Below are positions 17,571 through 26,008 of a stretch of DNA of 64,000 bases, piece after piece. Source of the stretch: Marinicellulosiphila megalodicopiae. GTDB taxonomy: Bacteria > Pseudomonadota > Gammaproteobacteria > Pseudomonadales > Natronospirillaceae. Location of the stretch: positions 124,001 through 188,000 of the forward strand of contig NZ_AP023087.1 in the NCBI RefSeq assembly GCF_045862395.1. The letters run 5' to 3'. The position numbers and the translations under genes are program-made. The notes below the pieces were generated by a model. That model worked only from the letters and a program-made list of their open reading frames with translations, made no database searches and was not told the origin of the DNA. The first letter of the stretch is position 1. The number at the start of each line of letters is the position of its first letter.

Positions 17571-18065
17571 TTACATTACTTCGTAAGAAACCAAGTTCCC
17601 TGTTACTGAAGCAGAATCGCCTTCAACAACAAAAGATTCAAATAAATACTTAGATACCATCATACCAATAATACCAAAGTATAAACCCGCGCCTTTGTTT
17701 TTCATATTACATGAAAAATATCTTGTTTCACCTGCTTCCAATGTAATTATAGAAGGGGTGTAAAGAATTTTATTTTGCTTTTCAGATGTACAGGTTAATT
17801 CATATTCACCTGGAGCCGTATCCACTACAAAATATTCATCTCTAGCTGTTGAACCTATTACTTTATCGCTCAACAAAACTGGACCAACCTGATAAACACT
17901 TTTTAATTTGAATTTTTTATACTTACCTGAACTCATATAAATTCTGGTTTTGTCTGCATCTAATGCAGGGACTTCAATTTGTAAGACTTCTCTTGCGGCT
18001 GGCATACTTACACAGCTTGCAAGAATTAAAGAGGTCATTAAGATAAGCGCGATTTTCAATTTCAT
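17571..18065 (-). CDS. DUF2846-like lipoprotein
   Basis: The start at the ATG at 18065 gives MKLKIALILMTSLILASC, a lipoprotein signal with Cys18 followed by Val, so outer-membrane sorting is expected. The ribosome-binding site is GGAA. The body of about 145 residues contains strands around RIYMSSGKYKK, then EYFVVDTAPGEYEL and ITLEAGETRYFSC. This order ('Y-V-PG-H/Y' then 'l-aG-tyYf') is typical of DUF2846 proteins, whose function is not known. Family assignment is tentative. It lies 121 bases upstream of the small barrel gene on the same strand. Confidence 0.65.
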   Translation of the reverse strand: MKLKIALILMTSLILASCVSMPAAREVLQIEVPALDADKTRIYMSSGKYKKFKLKSVYQVGPVLLSDKVIGSTARDEYFVVDTAPGEYELTCTSEKQNKILYTPSIITLEAGETRYFSCNMKNKGAGLYFGIIGMMVSKYLFESFVVEGDSASVTGNLVSYEVM

Positions 18066-18448
18066 TTTTATTCCAATAATTAAGATAACTTCATCCATTT
18101 ATATCAATTTATAAATGCTACATGACACATAGGGTGCCATTTCGCGGGGGATTATATTTATCTTTCGAGCAGATTACAATTTTTCCTTTTTTAAATAAAT
18201 CTACGCATAATTGTTAGATAATGTTGTTTTTTGTTATTTAGCAAAAAACATAAAATGCAATTCCTGTACATTCATTTTTAATCCCCATTTTTAACCCCGA
18301 CACTCACTCGGGCCCATCCCTTCTTTTTTGCTTAAACACCTTTAAAAAACTCAACCCACTTGCATACCCAATTGCACTGCAATCACATCTAAGGCCCAGC
18401 TGGTTTCACTTAATATTATTTCTGCGCAATTCATCCTTAATTGAACAT

Positions 18449-18642
18449 CTCAAAACACATCTCAAAACAGACACCCACTTTTGCTTTTTGAAAACGATCA
18501 ATCCTGTAGGTTTCGGATTCATTCGAAAAAACTAACCCAATCATTCAAAAAACAGAATTTGTAAAAACCTCACAATGAATCCCGAGCCTACAATGCAAAA
18601 AATGATCAATCTGTAGGTGTGTAATTCATTGCGCAAATATCT
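18449..18642. repeat. Dispersed repeat, copy 1 (short form)
   Basis: This about 190-bp non-coding segment begins with CTCAAAAC twice, contains GACACCCACTTTTGC at 18470, and ends GCGCAAATATCT. It matches 25293-25633 in the same orientation with few changes, except that 142 bases present there (25369-25510) are absent here. It lies left of the BspA gene pair. Confidence 0.88.
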
Positions 18643-18823
18643 TGTCCATCACTTTAAATACAAATGCCTGCTCTATAAAAGGAAAAGCATAATTACACTG
18701 CTTTTTGATTCATTAAATACTCATGAATATCGGCTTCTTTCATAATTCACTTAATCAATTATTAATTGGTAACTTAACTCTATTGGGCTAACCTTAAAAA
18801 GCATGTACTAAATTGGTTGTTCA

Positions 18824-18925
18824 ATGAAATCTTTACGTTTAACACAATCATTATGACAGTATCATTGCTGTTAGCTGTCATTATTGGATTACAAACCCTT
18901 ATTCTTGAACGTCAGTCTATAAGTA
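18824..18925 (+). pseudogene. Remnant of a chemoreceptor N-terminus, frameshifted
   Basis: Starting with ATG AAA TCT TTA CGT and changing frame after about six codons, the sequence reads NTIIMTVSLLLAVIIGLQTL and then ILERQSISS. A short basic start followed by one membrane helix is how methyl-accepting chemotaxis proteins begin. The rest is gone; it runs directly into another gene fragment at 18926. Identity as a chemoreceptor is a guess from the pattern. Confidence 0.35.
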
Positions 18926-19048
18926 GCGAAAAGATTTAATTGATGAAGAGCATCAAAAAGAAGTCACTGCTGATTTCCAAGACATCAAACAAAAACTAGC
19001 AGCAGTTGAGAATTATTCTAATAAAGACATTATTGATTTAACTTTATT
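18926..19048 (+). pseudogene. Duplicated 3' end of the 15109-16707 gene
   Basis: About 123 bases match 16557-16682 almost exactly. One A is missing early (GAAAAG for GAAAAAG) and one codon differs (GTC for GCC), so the frame is lost. Similarity stops just before the original stop codon. It is a recent, non-functional copy. Confidence 0.9.
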
Positions 19049-19159
19049 AAAAACGAATGGTTAAACACAAACTCATGAATGATTTATTAGAATTTATTTT
19101 TTGACGTTTAAATATTTATACACAACTAAGAATTTAACGAAGTCAATTAGTAAACTTTT

Positions 19160-19192
19160 AATCCTCTAAATACAAAAAATATTTAGAGGATT
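19160..19192. terminator. 13-bp perfect stem-loop beside the first BspA gene
   Basis: AATCCTCTAAATA and TATTTAGAGGATT pair perfectly around a 7-base loop, 19 bases past the stop of the 19211 gene. The T-run is on the plus-strand side, and A-runs make it usable in both directions. A related stem follows the second BspA gene. Confidence 0.75.
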
Positions 19193-19210
19193 TTTTATGT
19201 ATGCTAACTT

Positions 19211-21718
19211 TTAAGGAGTAACAACTTCAGGGCCACCATCTGTGATGGTCCAGTTAAATGTATCAGTCAATGTGTGTCTTGCAGTTTGTGCAGGTGAGTT
19301 TGGTGTGTACTGACTATTACCGGCATTAAATATCACATTGTCCTGTGGAATCTGTGTGCTCCAAGAATTTAACAAAGCGTCATAATTTTGTGTTGATAAA
19401 TTTACACCGACAAACATGTTGGCCATATTAGTTATGTTTGCAATATTCCAACTGCTTAAATCTTGGTTAAATTCAATAGCGTCAGAAAACATTGCAGCCA
19501 TACTTTTCGCAGACGTTAAATTCCATTGACTAATATCTTGATTGAACTTGCTTGCTTGTGAAAACATGGAATTAAAAGCTACTACAGAAGACACATCCCA
19601 ATTTTGTATTGCTCCATTAAATGCGATTGCATTTTCAAACATTCTATTCATGTTGGTAATTTTCGAAACATCCCAGTCATTAAGATTTTGGTTAAAACTC
19701 TTAGCGTTTAAAAACATATGAGATAAATCTGTAGCCGCATCCAAACTCCAATTATTTAGAGGTTGATTAAACACTTCAGCATTATTAAAAAGCAGTGCTA
19801 CGTTAGTAAGTGATGACACATCCCAGTCGTTTATATTTTGATTAAATGCAATCGCACTTTCGAACATAGCTTCCATATCAACCACACTTGAAACATCCCA
19901 ATCGCCAATTTCCTGATTGAAATTTACAGTCCCTAGAAACATTCGGTTCATAGTTAAAACTGAAGACGTATTCCAGCCATCAATTGCACTATTAAATACA
20001 CTTTGAATAAACATATAAGTCATATTCGTTACAGATGATATATCCCAATTATTTAATGGCTGTTGAAATGCTTTTGACCCTGCAAACATTGCAGTCATAT
20101 CAATTACTGATGAAACATCCCAGCTATTTAAAGGTTGGTTGAAACTTTGTGTACCTGCAAACATCCCTTTCATGTCTGTAACATTTGAAACATCCCAATT
20201 ACTTATATCTTGATTAAAATTTTCGGTATTACTAAACATAGAGTTCATGTTTGTCACTGATGAAACATTCCAGCCACTAATATCTTGATTAAAACTGTCA
20301 GCGCCATTAAACATACCATTCATATTTGTAACAGAAATTAAAATCGGAGAATCGTCAGCTTGCACTGTCATATTCGTCGCACCATTAAATGAGAGTGACA
20401 TTGACAACCATTTATTTCCGCCCCAATGATCAACGGATAATAATTTTTGTGCATCTGAATTATTTAAGCCAGCAGTTTGAGCAAAATGAGGAAAATCACC
20501 GGTTATAGAAATCTGATAAGTACCTTCGCTTGCATATGTGTGCGTAATACTTTCAGTAACAGCTGTATCTATTTTGCCATCCCCCCAATCAACTGAGTAA
20601 TTATATTCATTTGGGAAATCTTCAAGGTTGGCGGTTAACGTAATTTGATTGTCATTACTTGCGCCAGTGTTATCGGTTTTCCATGTGGTAATAAACGGAT
20701 TGTCGATGACAGTCACGGTTTTTTCAATTTGAGTCGTTTGATTATTGCTGTCTTGTGCAGAAAATAATAATGAATAAGTACCCGCTTCATAAATGTCAAT
20801 TTCATTTTGAACACTCAATGCTACTACGCCATCTTTTTCATCTATTGCTGTGGCTAATGTAGCTGGATCAAAATCAATATCAACACCTTGTAATAATTCA
20901 ATTTCACTTTCGTTTTCAAACGTAATAACAGGAGCGAAATCTTCTTTGACTTCTATTAGACGTTCAATGATTGATTCATTGCCAGAGCTATCAATCACCT
21001 TGTAAATTAGGCTTTGCGTTCCTGTTTCATCTAAATTAATCGTATTGGTTTGCACAACAAAATCGGAATAATCATCGACACTAATACCCTGGTCTATATA
21101 TTGATCGCTTGTAAAAAGCACAACATGACTGTCTCCAATTAAACTTAAAATTGGGCTTGTAGTGTCCTGAATATTTACAGTTCGACTAATAAATTCTGAA
21201 AGATTGCCCGCTGCATCTTTTGCTTGATACACCAAAGTATAGGTTCCAATTTTTGAGACATCCAAATCTCCAGAAACCGTAATCATAGCATTTGCATCTT
21301 CTTCTTTTTGCGCAACCACACCAGGCTCAATATAAGATTGACCTAATTCAAGCAGAATTTCGTTTTCACCTATCAATGAAATTACAGGAGCCGTTATATC
21401 TAACACAATCACTGTACGCGTTAAACTGGATTGATTACCCTGTGAATCCTTCGCAGTGTAAGTAACCGTATAAGATCCAGGTTCAGTTGTGTTAATTAAT
21501 CCTGTAATTTCAACGGTAATTGAGCCGTCAATTTCATCCACAGCCTTAGCGCCTAACTCGGTATAATTTTCAAATTGATTTAGCTCAATTGTTTTTGGTC
21601 CCACCAATTCAATAACCGGTGCGTGGGTGTCGGGTGATAAAAAGTTTTTCAATTCACTACATGAAGTCATGCTTAAAACAGAAGCGAATATAATCATTTG
21701 AATAAAAAAATATTTCAT
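19211..21718 (-). CDS. Surface lipoprotein with four DUF5011-type and about 12 BspA repeats
   Basis: The 835-residue protein opens with a lipoprotein signal ending SMTSC (Cys20) followed by Ser, so outer-membrane sorting is likely. Residues about 30-345 hold four immunoglobulin-like bacterial surface units of the DUF5011 kind, each with 'APVIxLxG' at the start and 'GxYxxxYxAxDxxGN' near the end. A PKD-like segment (WGDGKIDT, THTY) follows. Then come about twelve 25-residue BspA/DUF285 repeats, consensus FNQ-I--WDVSSVT-M--MF. The last unit ends in a conserved cap (ALLNSW, SQYTPNSPAQTAR). BspA repeats form leucine-rich-like solenoids used in adhesion and protein binding. Its paralogue is directly upstream on the same strand, and a stem-loop lies between them. 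Confidence 0.92.
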   Translation of the reverse strand: MKYFFIQMIIFASVLSMTSCSELKNFLSPDTHAPVIELVGPKTIELNQFENYTELGAKAVDEIDGSITVEITGLINTTEPGSYTVTYTAKDSQGNQSSLTRTVIVLDITAPVISLIGENEILLELGQSYIEPGVVAQKEEDANAMITVSGDLDVSKIGTYTLVYQAKDAAGNLSEFISRTVNIQDTTSPILSLIGDSHVVLFTSDQYIDQGISVDDYSDFVVQTNTINLDETGTQSLIYKVIDSSGNESIIERLIEVKEDFAPVITFENESEIELLQGVDIDFDPATLATAIDEKDGVVALSVQNEIDIYEAGTYSLLFSAQDSNNQTTQIEKTVTVIDNPFITTWKTDNTGASNDNQITLTANLEDFPNEYNYSVDWGDGKIDTAVTESITHTYASEGTYQISITGDFPHFAQTAGLNNSDAQKLLSVDHWGGNKWLSMSLSFNGATNMTVQADDSPILISVTNMNGMFNGADSFNQDISGWNVSSVTNMNSMFSNTENFNQDISNWDVSNVTDMKGMFAGTQSFNQPLNSWDVSSVIDMTAMFAGSKAFQQPLNNWDISSVTNMTYMFIQSVFNSAIDGWNTSSVLTMNRMFLGTVNFNQEIGDWDVSSVVDMEAMFESAIAFNQNINDWDVSSLTNVALLFNNAEVFNQPLNNWSLDAATDLSHMFLNAKSFNQNLNDWDVSKITNMNRMFENAIAFNGAIQNWDVSSVVAFNSMFSQASKFNQDISQWNLTSAKSMAAMFSDAIEFNQDLSSWNIANITNMANMFVGVNLSTQNYDALLNSWSTQIPQDNVIFNAGNSQYTPNSPAQTARHTLTDTFNWTITDGGPEVVTP

Positions 21719-21775
21719 ATTCTTGAGATTCCTTGGGAAAAGTATTTAAAAGTAAATAATTTAATGGATTTTAAA

Positions 21776-21804
21776 CCCTCTAAAAAATGTCAATATTTAG
21801 AGGG
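21776..21804 (-). terminator. Stem-loop after the second BspA gene
   Basis: CCCTCTAAA and TTTAGAGGG form a 9-bp stem with an 11-base loop, 15 bases past the stop of the 21819 gene. On the minus strand TTTAAAA follows. The stem sequence is close to that at 19160-19192, as expected if the gene and its terminator were duplicated together. Confidence 0.7.
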
Positions 21805-21818
21805 ATTAAACGTATTTT

Positions 21819-24800
21819 TTATGGAGTTTCTACTACTGGACCACCGTCTGTAAGCTCCCAACCGTAAGTTTCAATTAATGCAGTTCGTGCTGTTTGCGCT
21901 AATGAATCACGTGTGTATTGACTCAAGCCAGCACTAAAGGTCACACCTTCCTGTGGAATTTGACTGCTCCAAGCGATTAACATCGCATCATAGTAATTCG
22001 TGTCTAGAAGCGCACCATAAAACATGCCATGCATTTCAGTAACTGAAGAAATGCCCCAATTACTTAGGTCTTGGTTAAAATCTGGCGCCCACAAAAACAT
22101 CCCCCTTAAACTCGTGGCTGATGATGTATCCCAAGAACCAACATCACCATTAAAGGTACTTGCGTCTCTAAACATAAAACCAAAATCTGTAACGGAAAAT
22201 GTATCCCATTCATTTAAATCTTTATTGAATGAAGTAGCAAAACTAAACATGCCATACATACTAGTCACAGAGGAAACATCCCAATTATTTAATGGTTGAT
22301 TAAAATTCTCTGCGCCAAAAAACATATTTTTCATTGTTATAACTGATGAGGTATCCCAAGAATTTATATCTTTATTAAAATTCATCGCTCCGTCAAACAT
22401 AGATTCCATGTCCGTCACAGAAGAAACATTCCAGTTTCCAAGGTCTTGATTGAAGTTTTCAGCATTAAGGAACATTCGATTCAATGAAGTAACTGATGAT
22501 AAATCCCAATTATTAATTGCTGCATTAAAAGTGCTATAAAGAAACATATAAGCCATTTCGGTAACTGAAGACATATCCCAATTATCAAGAGGTTGTTGAA
22601 ACGCTTTAGAGTATGAAAACATCACATTCATTTGAGTAACTGAAGATACATTCCAATTATTAATATTTTGATTAAATGCTTCGCTGGAACTAAACATGGC
22701 ATTCATTTCAGTAACGCAGGACACATCCCACTCACCAATTTCTTGATTAAATATAACCGCACCATTAAACATAGAGCTCATATAGATAACCGATGACACA
22801 TCCCAATTTCCAATATCCTTATCAAAAGCAATTGTCCAAGAAAACATACCACTCATATCAATCACGGACGAAACATCCCAATTTCCAATATCTTGGTCAA
22901 AAACGACGGTTCCAGAAAACATACTACTCATATTGGTCACGTTTGAAACATTCCAACTGCCAATATCTTGGTTAAAAGCAACGGCTCCATTAAACATACC
23001 GCTCATATTAGTCACATTGGATACATCCCAACCTCCAATATCTTGGTTAAATAATTCAGTGTTCGCAAACATAAAACTCATATTCGACACTAATGACAGA
23101 TCAGGGACATCTAAAGCATTAATTTCTAGATTATCTGCATCAATAAATGCACGTGTCATAGACAGCCAAACATTACCGCCCCACTGATCAACCGATAATA
23201 ATTTGTCACTATCTGATAACGCACCAAACCCATCAAAATAAATCTGCGGATAATCCCCAGCAATTGAAACTTGATAAGTACCTGCAAGCGAATAGGTATG
23301 CGTAATATTACCTGTCACATTTACATCAACGTGACCGTCTCCCCAATTCACTATGTAGCGATAACCATCAGGAAAATCTTCAAGGTTCGCCTCTAAAGTA
23401 ATTTGGTTATCATTACTACTACCAGGATTATCGGTTTTCCATGTCGTGATAAATGGTGTATTTAATACAAAAATAGTTCGTGTAATTTCACTTTGTTGAT
23501 TTATTGAGTCGGTTGCAGAGTAAGTGATGCTGTATTTACCAATAGTTTGCGTGTCTACTTCACCTGTTGTTGTGATTTCAACGATTCCATCACGTGCATC
23601 CATTGCGTTTGCACTTTGTTCTTCGTAAGTGTCGCCTTGGTATAAATATATAATTGGATCGCCGTTTAATACGATCTCTGGTGCCAAGTCTTTAATCACT
23701 TCTACAGTTCGAATAATACTTGCTTGATTGCCCGATAGATCCCTTGCTTGGTAGCGAATGTAATACGTGCCTTCTTTTTGTGTATTAACTGTGCCTGTCG
23801 TAATTAAATTTTGTTGAATGTCTTCGTTATTATCATAATTATCACTAGCAGTCGCACTGAGCTCTAAATACGTTTCCCCTAAAAATATACGAGTAAAACT
23901 TTCACCGTTTAATGTAATTTCTGGTGATTGTGTATCCACAATTATTACGTTACGTGTCACTTCAGAGGCAACATTGCCTGAAGAGTCAGACACATTATAA
24001 GTAAGGGTGTAAGTGCCTAAAACATCGTTATTCACTTCGCCAGTAATGACAGCAGTTAAATCCGAATCATAATTATCAGAAACCGATGCACCAAGTTCCA
24101 CATAAGCAGCGCCATATCTTAGTAAACTTGTGGAGGGGCCAATTAAGCTGATAGTTGGCTTTGTTAAATCTTGCACCAACACATTGCGCATAACACTCGA
24201 TTTATTCCCGCTTTGATCGGTAACGGTGTAAGTAAGAGCATAATCCCCCACTACCAATGAATTCACCGAACCTGTTAATGTGAATTCAGGACTGTCATCA
24301 AATAAATCTTCAAAAGAAACCCCTTTTTCCAAATACGTAGATCCCACCAGAATATTTTGAGTTTGCTTGCCAAATAACGTGACACTTGGGGTTGTGGTAT
24401 CTTCAATGGTGATATGACGGGTGGCCTGGCCAATATTGCCTGAAGAGTCCGTTGCGTGATAAGTGACTGTTTGCATACCAAGTATATTGCTGTCCACTTC
24501 ATTATACGAAACAGATAAAGATTGTTGATCAAAAGTATCAAATACCGTCACTCCTTCTTCTATATAAGTTGTACCCGCTTCTAACACAACGCCACTTTCA
24601 CCTTTTAAAGTGATAATAGGAGCCAATGTATCAACAACCGTCACGGTTCGAGTAAGCTCCTTTGCTTGGTTGCCTGATGCATCCACAGCTTGATAGACCA
24701 AAGCATATTCACCTAATTGATTATCAATAACACTTCCTGTTATCGTAAATTCAATATTCTCATCATAGTTATCTGAAACAAGCGCGCCTGTTTCAATATA

Positions 24801-25175
24801 ACTTTCGCCAAATTCTAAAGTAATGTTGTTTTGGCCATTTAAAATAAGAATAGGAGCCATTGTATCCAAAACTGTCACAGTTCGTGTGAGTTTGGTTTGG
24901 TTGCCCTGTGCATCAGTGGCAAAATATGTGACAACATAAGTACCAGGTTCTGCAGAATTAATTGCCCCTGACTGAACCACATTCACCTGGCCATCTACAT
25001 CATCAACCGCATGAGCGCCCAGCTCAATGTAAGTTTCAAATTGACTAAGCACAATATTTTCAGGACCAACCAATTCAATTTTAGGGGCGGTGGTGTCTGG
25101 AGACAGTAAATTATTAACATCGCTGCAAGCAGCAAACGTTAATGCGCAGGTAATTACAAGAGAGTGTTTGAACAT
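21819..25175 (-). CDS. Surface lipoprotein with seven DUF5011-type and about 14 BspA repeats
   Basis: The 1118-residue paralogue of the 19211-21718 product has the same architecture. Its lipoprotein signal ends FAAC (Cys17) followed by Ser. Residues about 28-575 contain seven DUF5011-type units, three more than its neighbour. A PKD-like segment (VNWGDGHVDV) follows, then about fourteen 25-residue BspA/DUF285 repeats and the same cap (SQYTRDSLAQTAR). The first DUF5011 unit and the PKD segment align closely between the two, showing tandem gene duplication followed by gain or loss of repeat units. Like other BspA proteins it is likely a surface adhesin or binding scaffold; the ligand is unknown. 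Confidence 0.92.
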   Translation of the reverse strand: MFKHSLVITCALTFAACSDVNNLLSPDTTAPKIELVGPENIVLSQFETYIELGAHAVDDVDGQVNVVQSGAINSAEPGTYVVTYFATDAQGNQTKLTRTVTVLDTMAPILILNGQNNITLEFGESYIETGALVSDNYDENIEFTITGSVIDNQLGEYALVYQAVDASGNQAKELTRTVTVVDTLAPIITLKGESGVVLEAGTTYIEEGVTVFDTFDQQSLSVSYNEVDSNILGMQTVTYHATDSSGNIGQATRHITIEDTTTPSVTLFGKQTQNILVGSTYLEKGVSFEDLFDDSPEFTLTGSVNSLVVGDYALTYTVTDQSGNKSSVMRNVLVQDLTKPTISLIGPSTSLLRYGAAYVELGASVSDNYDSDLTAVITGEVNNDVLGTYTLTYNVSDSSGNVASEVTRNVIIVDTQSPEITLNGESFTRIFLGETYLELSATASDNYDNNEDIQQNLITTGTVNTQKEGTYYIRYQARDLSGNQASIIRTVEVIKDLAPEIVLNGDPIIYLYQGDTYEEQSANAMDARDGIVEITTTGEVDTQTIGKYSITYSATDSINQQSEITRTIFVLNTPFITTWKTDNPGSSNDNQITLEANLEDFPDGYRYIVNWGDGHVDVNVTGNITHTYSLAGTYQVSIAGDYPQIYFDGFGALSDSDKLLSVDQWGGNVWLSMTRAFIDADNLEINALDVPDLSLVSNMSFMFANTELFNQDIGGWDVSNVTNMSGMFNGAVAFNQDIGSWNVSNVTNMSSMFSGTVVFDQDIGNWDVSSVIDMSGMFSWTIAFDKDIGNWDVSSVIYMSSMFNGAVIFNQEIGEWDVSCVTEMNAMFSSSEAFNQNINNWNVSSVTQMNVMFSYSKAFQQPLDNWDMSSVTEMAYMFLYSTFNAAINNWDLSSVTSLNRMFLNAENFNQDLGNWNVSSVTDMESMFDGAMNFNKDINSWDTSSVITMKNMFFGAENFNQPLNNWDVSSVTSMYGMFSFATSFNKDLNEWDTFSVTDFGFMFRDASTFNGDVGSWDTSSATSLRGMFLWAPDFNQDLSNWGISSVTEMHGMFYGALLDTNYYDAMLIAWSSQIPQEGVTFSAGLSQYTRDSLAQTARTALIETYGWELTDGGPVVETP

Positions 25176-25292
25176 GATCTTTTAAATCCTTTGTGTAGCC
25201 AATATTTAAGAGGCAGAATATTTGAGGCGGATATTTTACCATACTAGGCTTGGAAATTATTCGATTTTTTTTGAATGTTATATGCTTGCAAG

Positions 25293-25633
25293 ACTCAAAA
25301 CCAAGACTCAAAACAGACACCCACTTTTGCTTTTTGAAAACGATCAGCCTTGTAGATTCCGGATTCATCGTCACAAGGATGTGACTAATTAGAATTGTGC
25401 CCGCCTAAATGGACTTAGGTGATAGAGCGACGCACTTTTACAGGGATGTAAATGTTAGAGCAATGCAGGAGCATATTGCCGAGGATACCAAAGCCGAAGA
25501 GTATGCAATCATTCGAAAAAACTATCCAAATCATTCAAAAAACAAAATTTGTAAAAACCCTCACAATGAATCCCGAGCCTACAATACAAAAAATGATCAA
25601 TCTGTAGGTGCGTGATTCATTGCGCAAATATCT
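25293..25633. repeat. Dispersed repeat, copy 2 (long form)
   Basis: This is the same element as 18449-18642, in the same orientation, now right of the BspA pair. It contains an extra 142 bases (25369-25510) that begin with the small palindrome GTCACAAGGATGTGAC. Either copy 1 has lost this part or copy 2 gained it. The open frame at 25409-25615 is inside the repeat and is not taken as a gene. Confidence 0.88.
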
Positions 25634-25640
25634 AGACCTA

Positions 25641-25672
25641 AAGTGATAAGACCTAAAGTGACACTCACTTTT
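25641..25672. repeat. GACACTCACTTTT motif
   Basis: CCTAAAGTGA occurs twice (25637 and 25652); the second copy continues into GACACTCACTTTT (25660-25672). AAAGTG/CACTTT form a small stem. The motif recurs at 18470, 25316 (as GACACCCACTTTT), 32778 and, inverted, 32905. Confidence 0.65.
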
Positions 25673-25757
25673 AAACTTTGAATAATTTCTTAGATGGCCT
25701 GTAAACTGACTTAAATAATACTGTCCACAGTGCTCTCATAGCCGTTGCCACACCTAG

Positions 25758-25794
25758 TATTTAGTTATTTTACGAGTTCGAAAATAACTAAATA
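25758..25794. repeat. Perfect 14-bp hairpin in the gap before the LRR gene
   Basis: TATTTAGTTATTTT (25758-25771) and AAAATAACTAAATA (25781-25794) are exact inverted repeats around a 9-base loop. The rest of the 25673-26008 gap shows no gene. No T-run follows on either strand, so it is not a standard terminator. Confidence 0.7.
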
Positions 25795-26008
25795 GTGAGA
25801 AACACAAAAAATAAAAAGAAAATTCTTCAATTTTAGGACGTAAGACAACAATTTCCTTGCAAAAATAAAATACACTACCTGTGCATTATTTAGAATTAAT
25901 ACATGGAGATTCCGAACCTGCTTTACACCATCTGGTCTGCGCCTCTTTAATTTAAAACATTAGTTACGCTTGTTTATGCAATTTAAACAAAATCAAAGGG
26001 AATATCTT

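Noticed and set aside
22024..23187. Plus-strand frames across the BspA repeats
   Set aside because: They are antisense shadows of the 75-bp repeat units.
25409..25615. 68-codon plus-strand frame
   Set aside because: It lies wholly inside the dispersed repeat, and its equivalent is broken in the copy at 18449.
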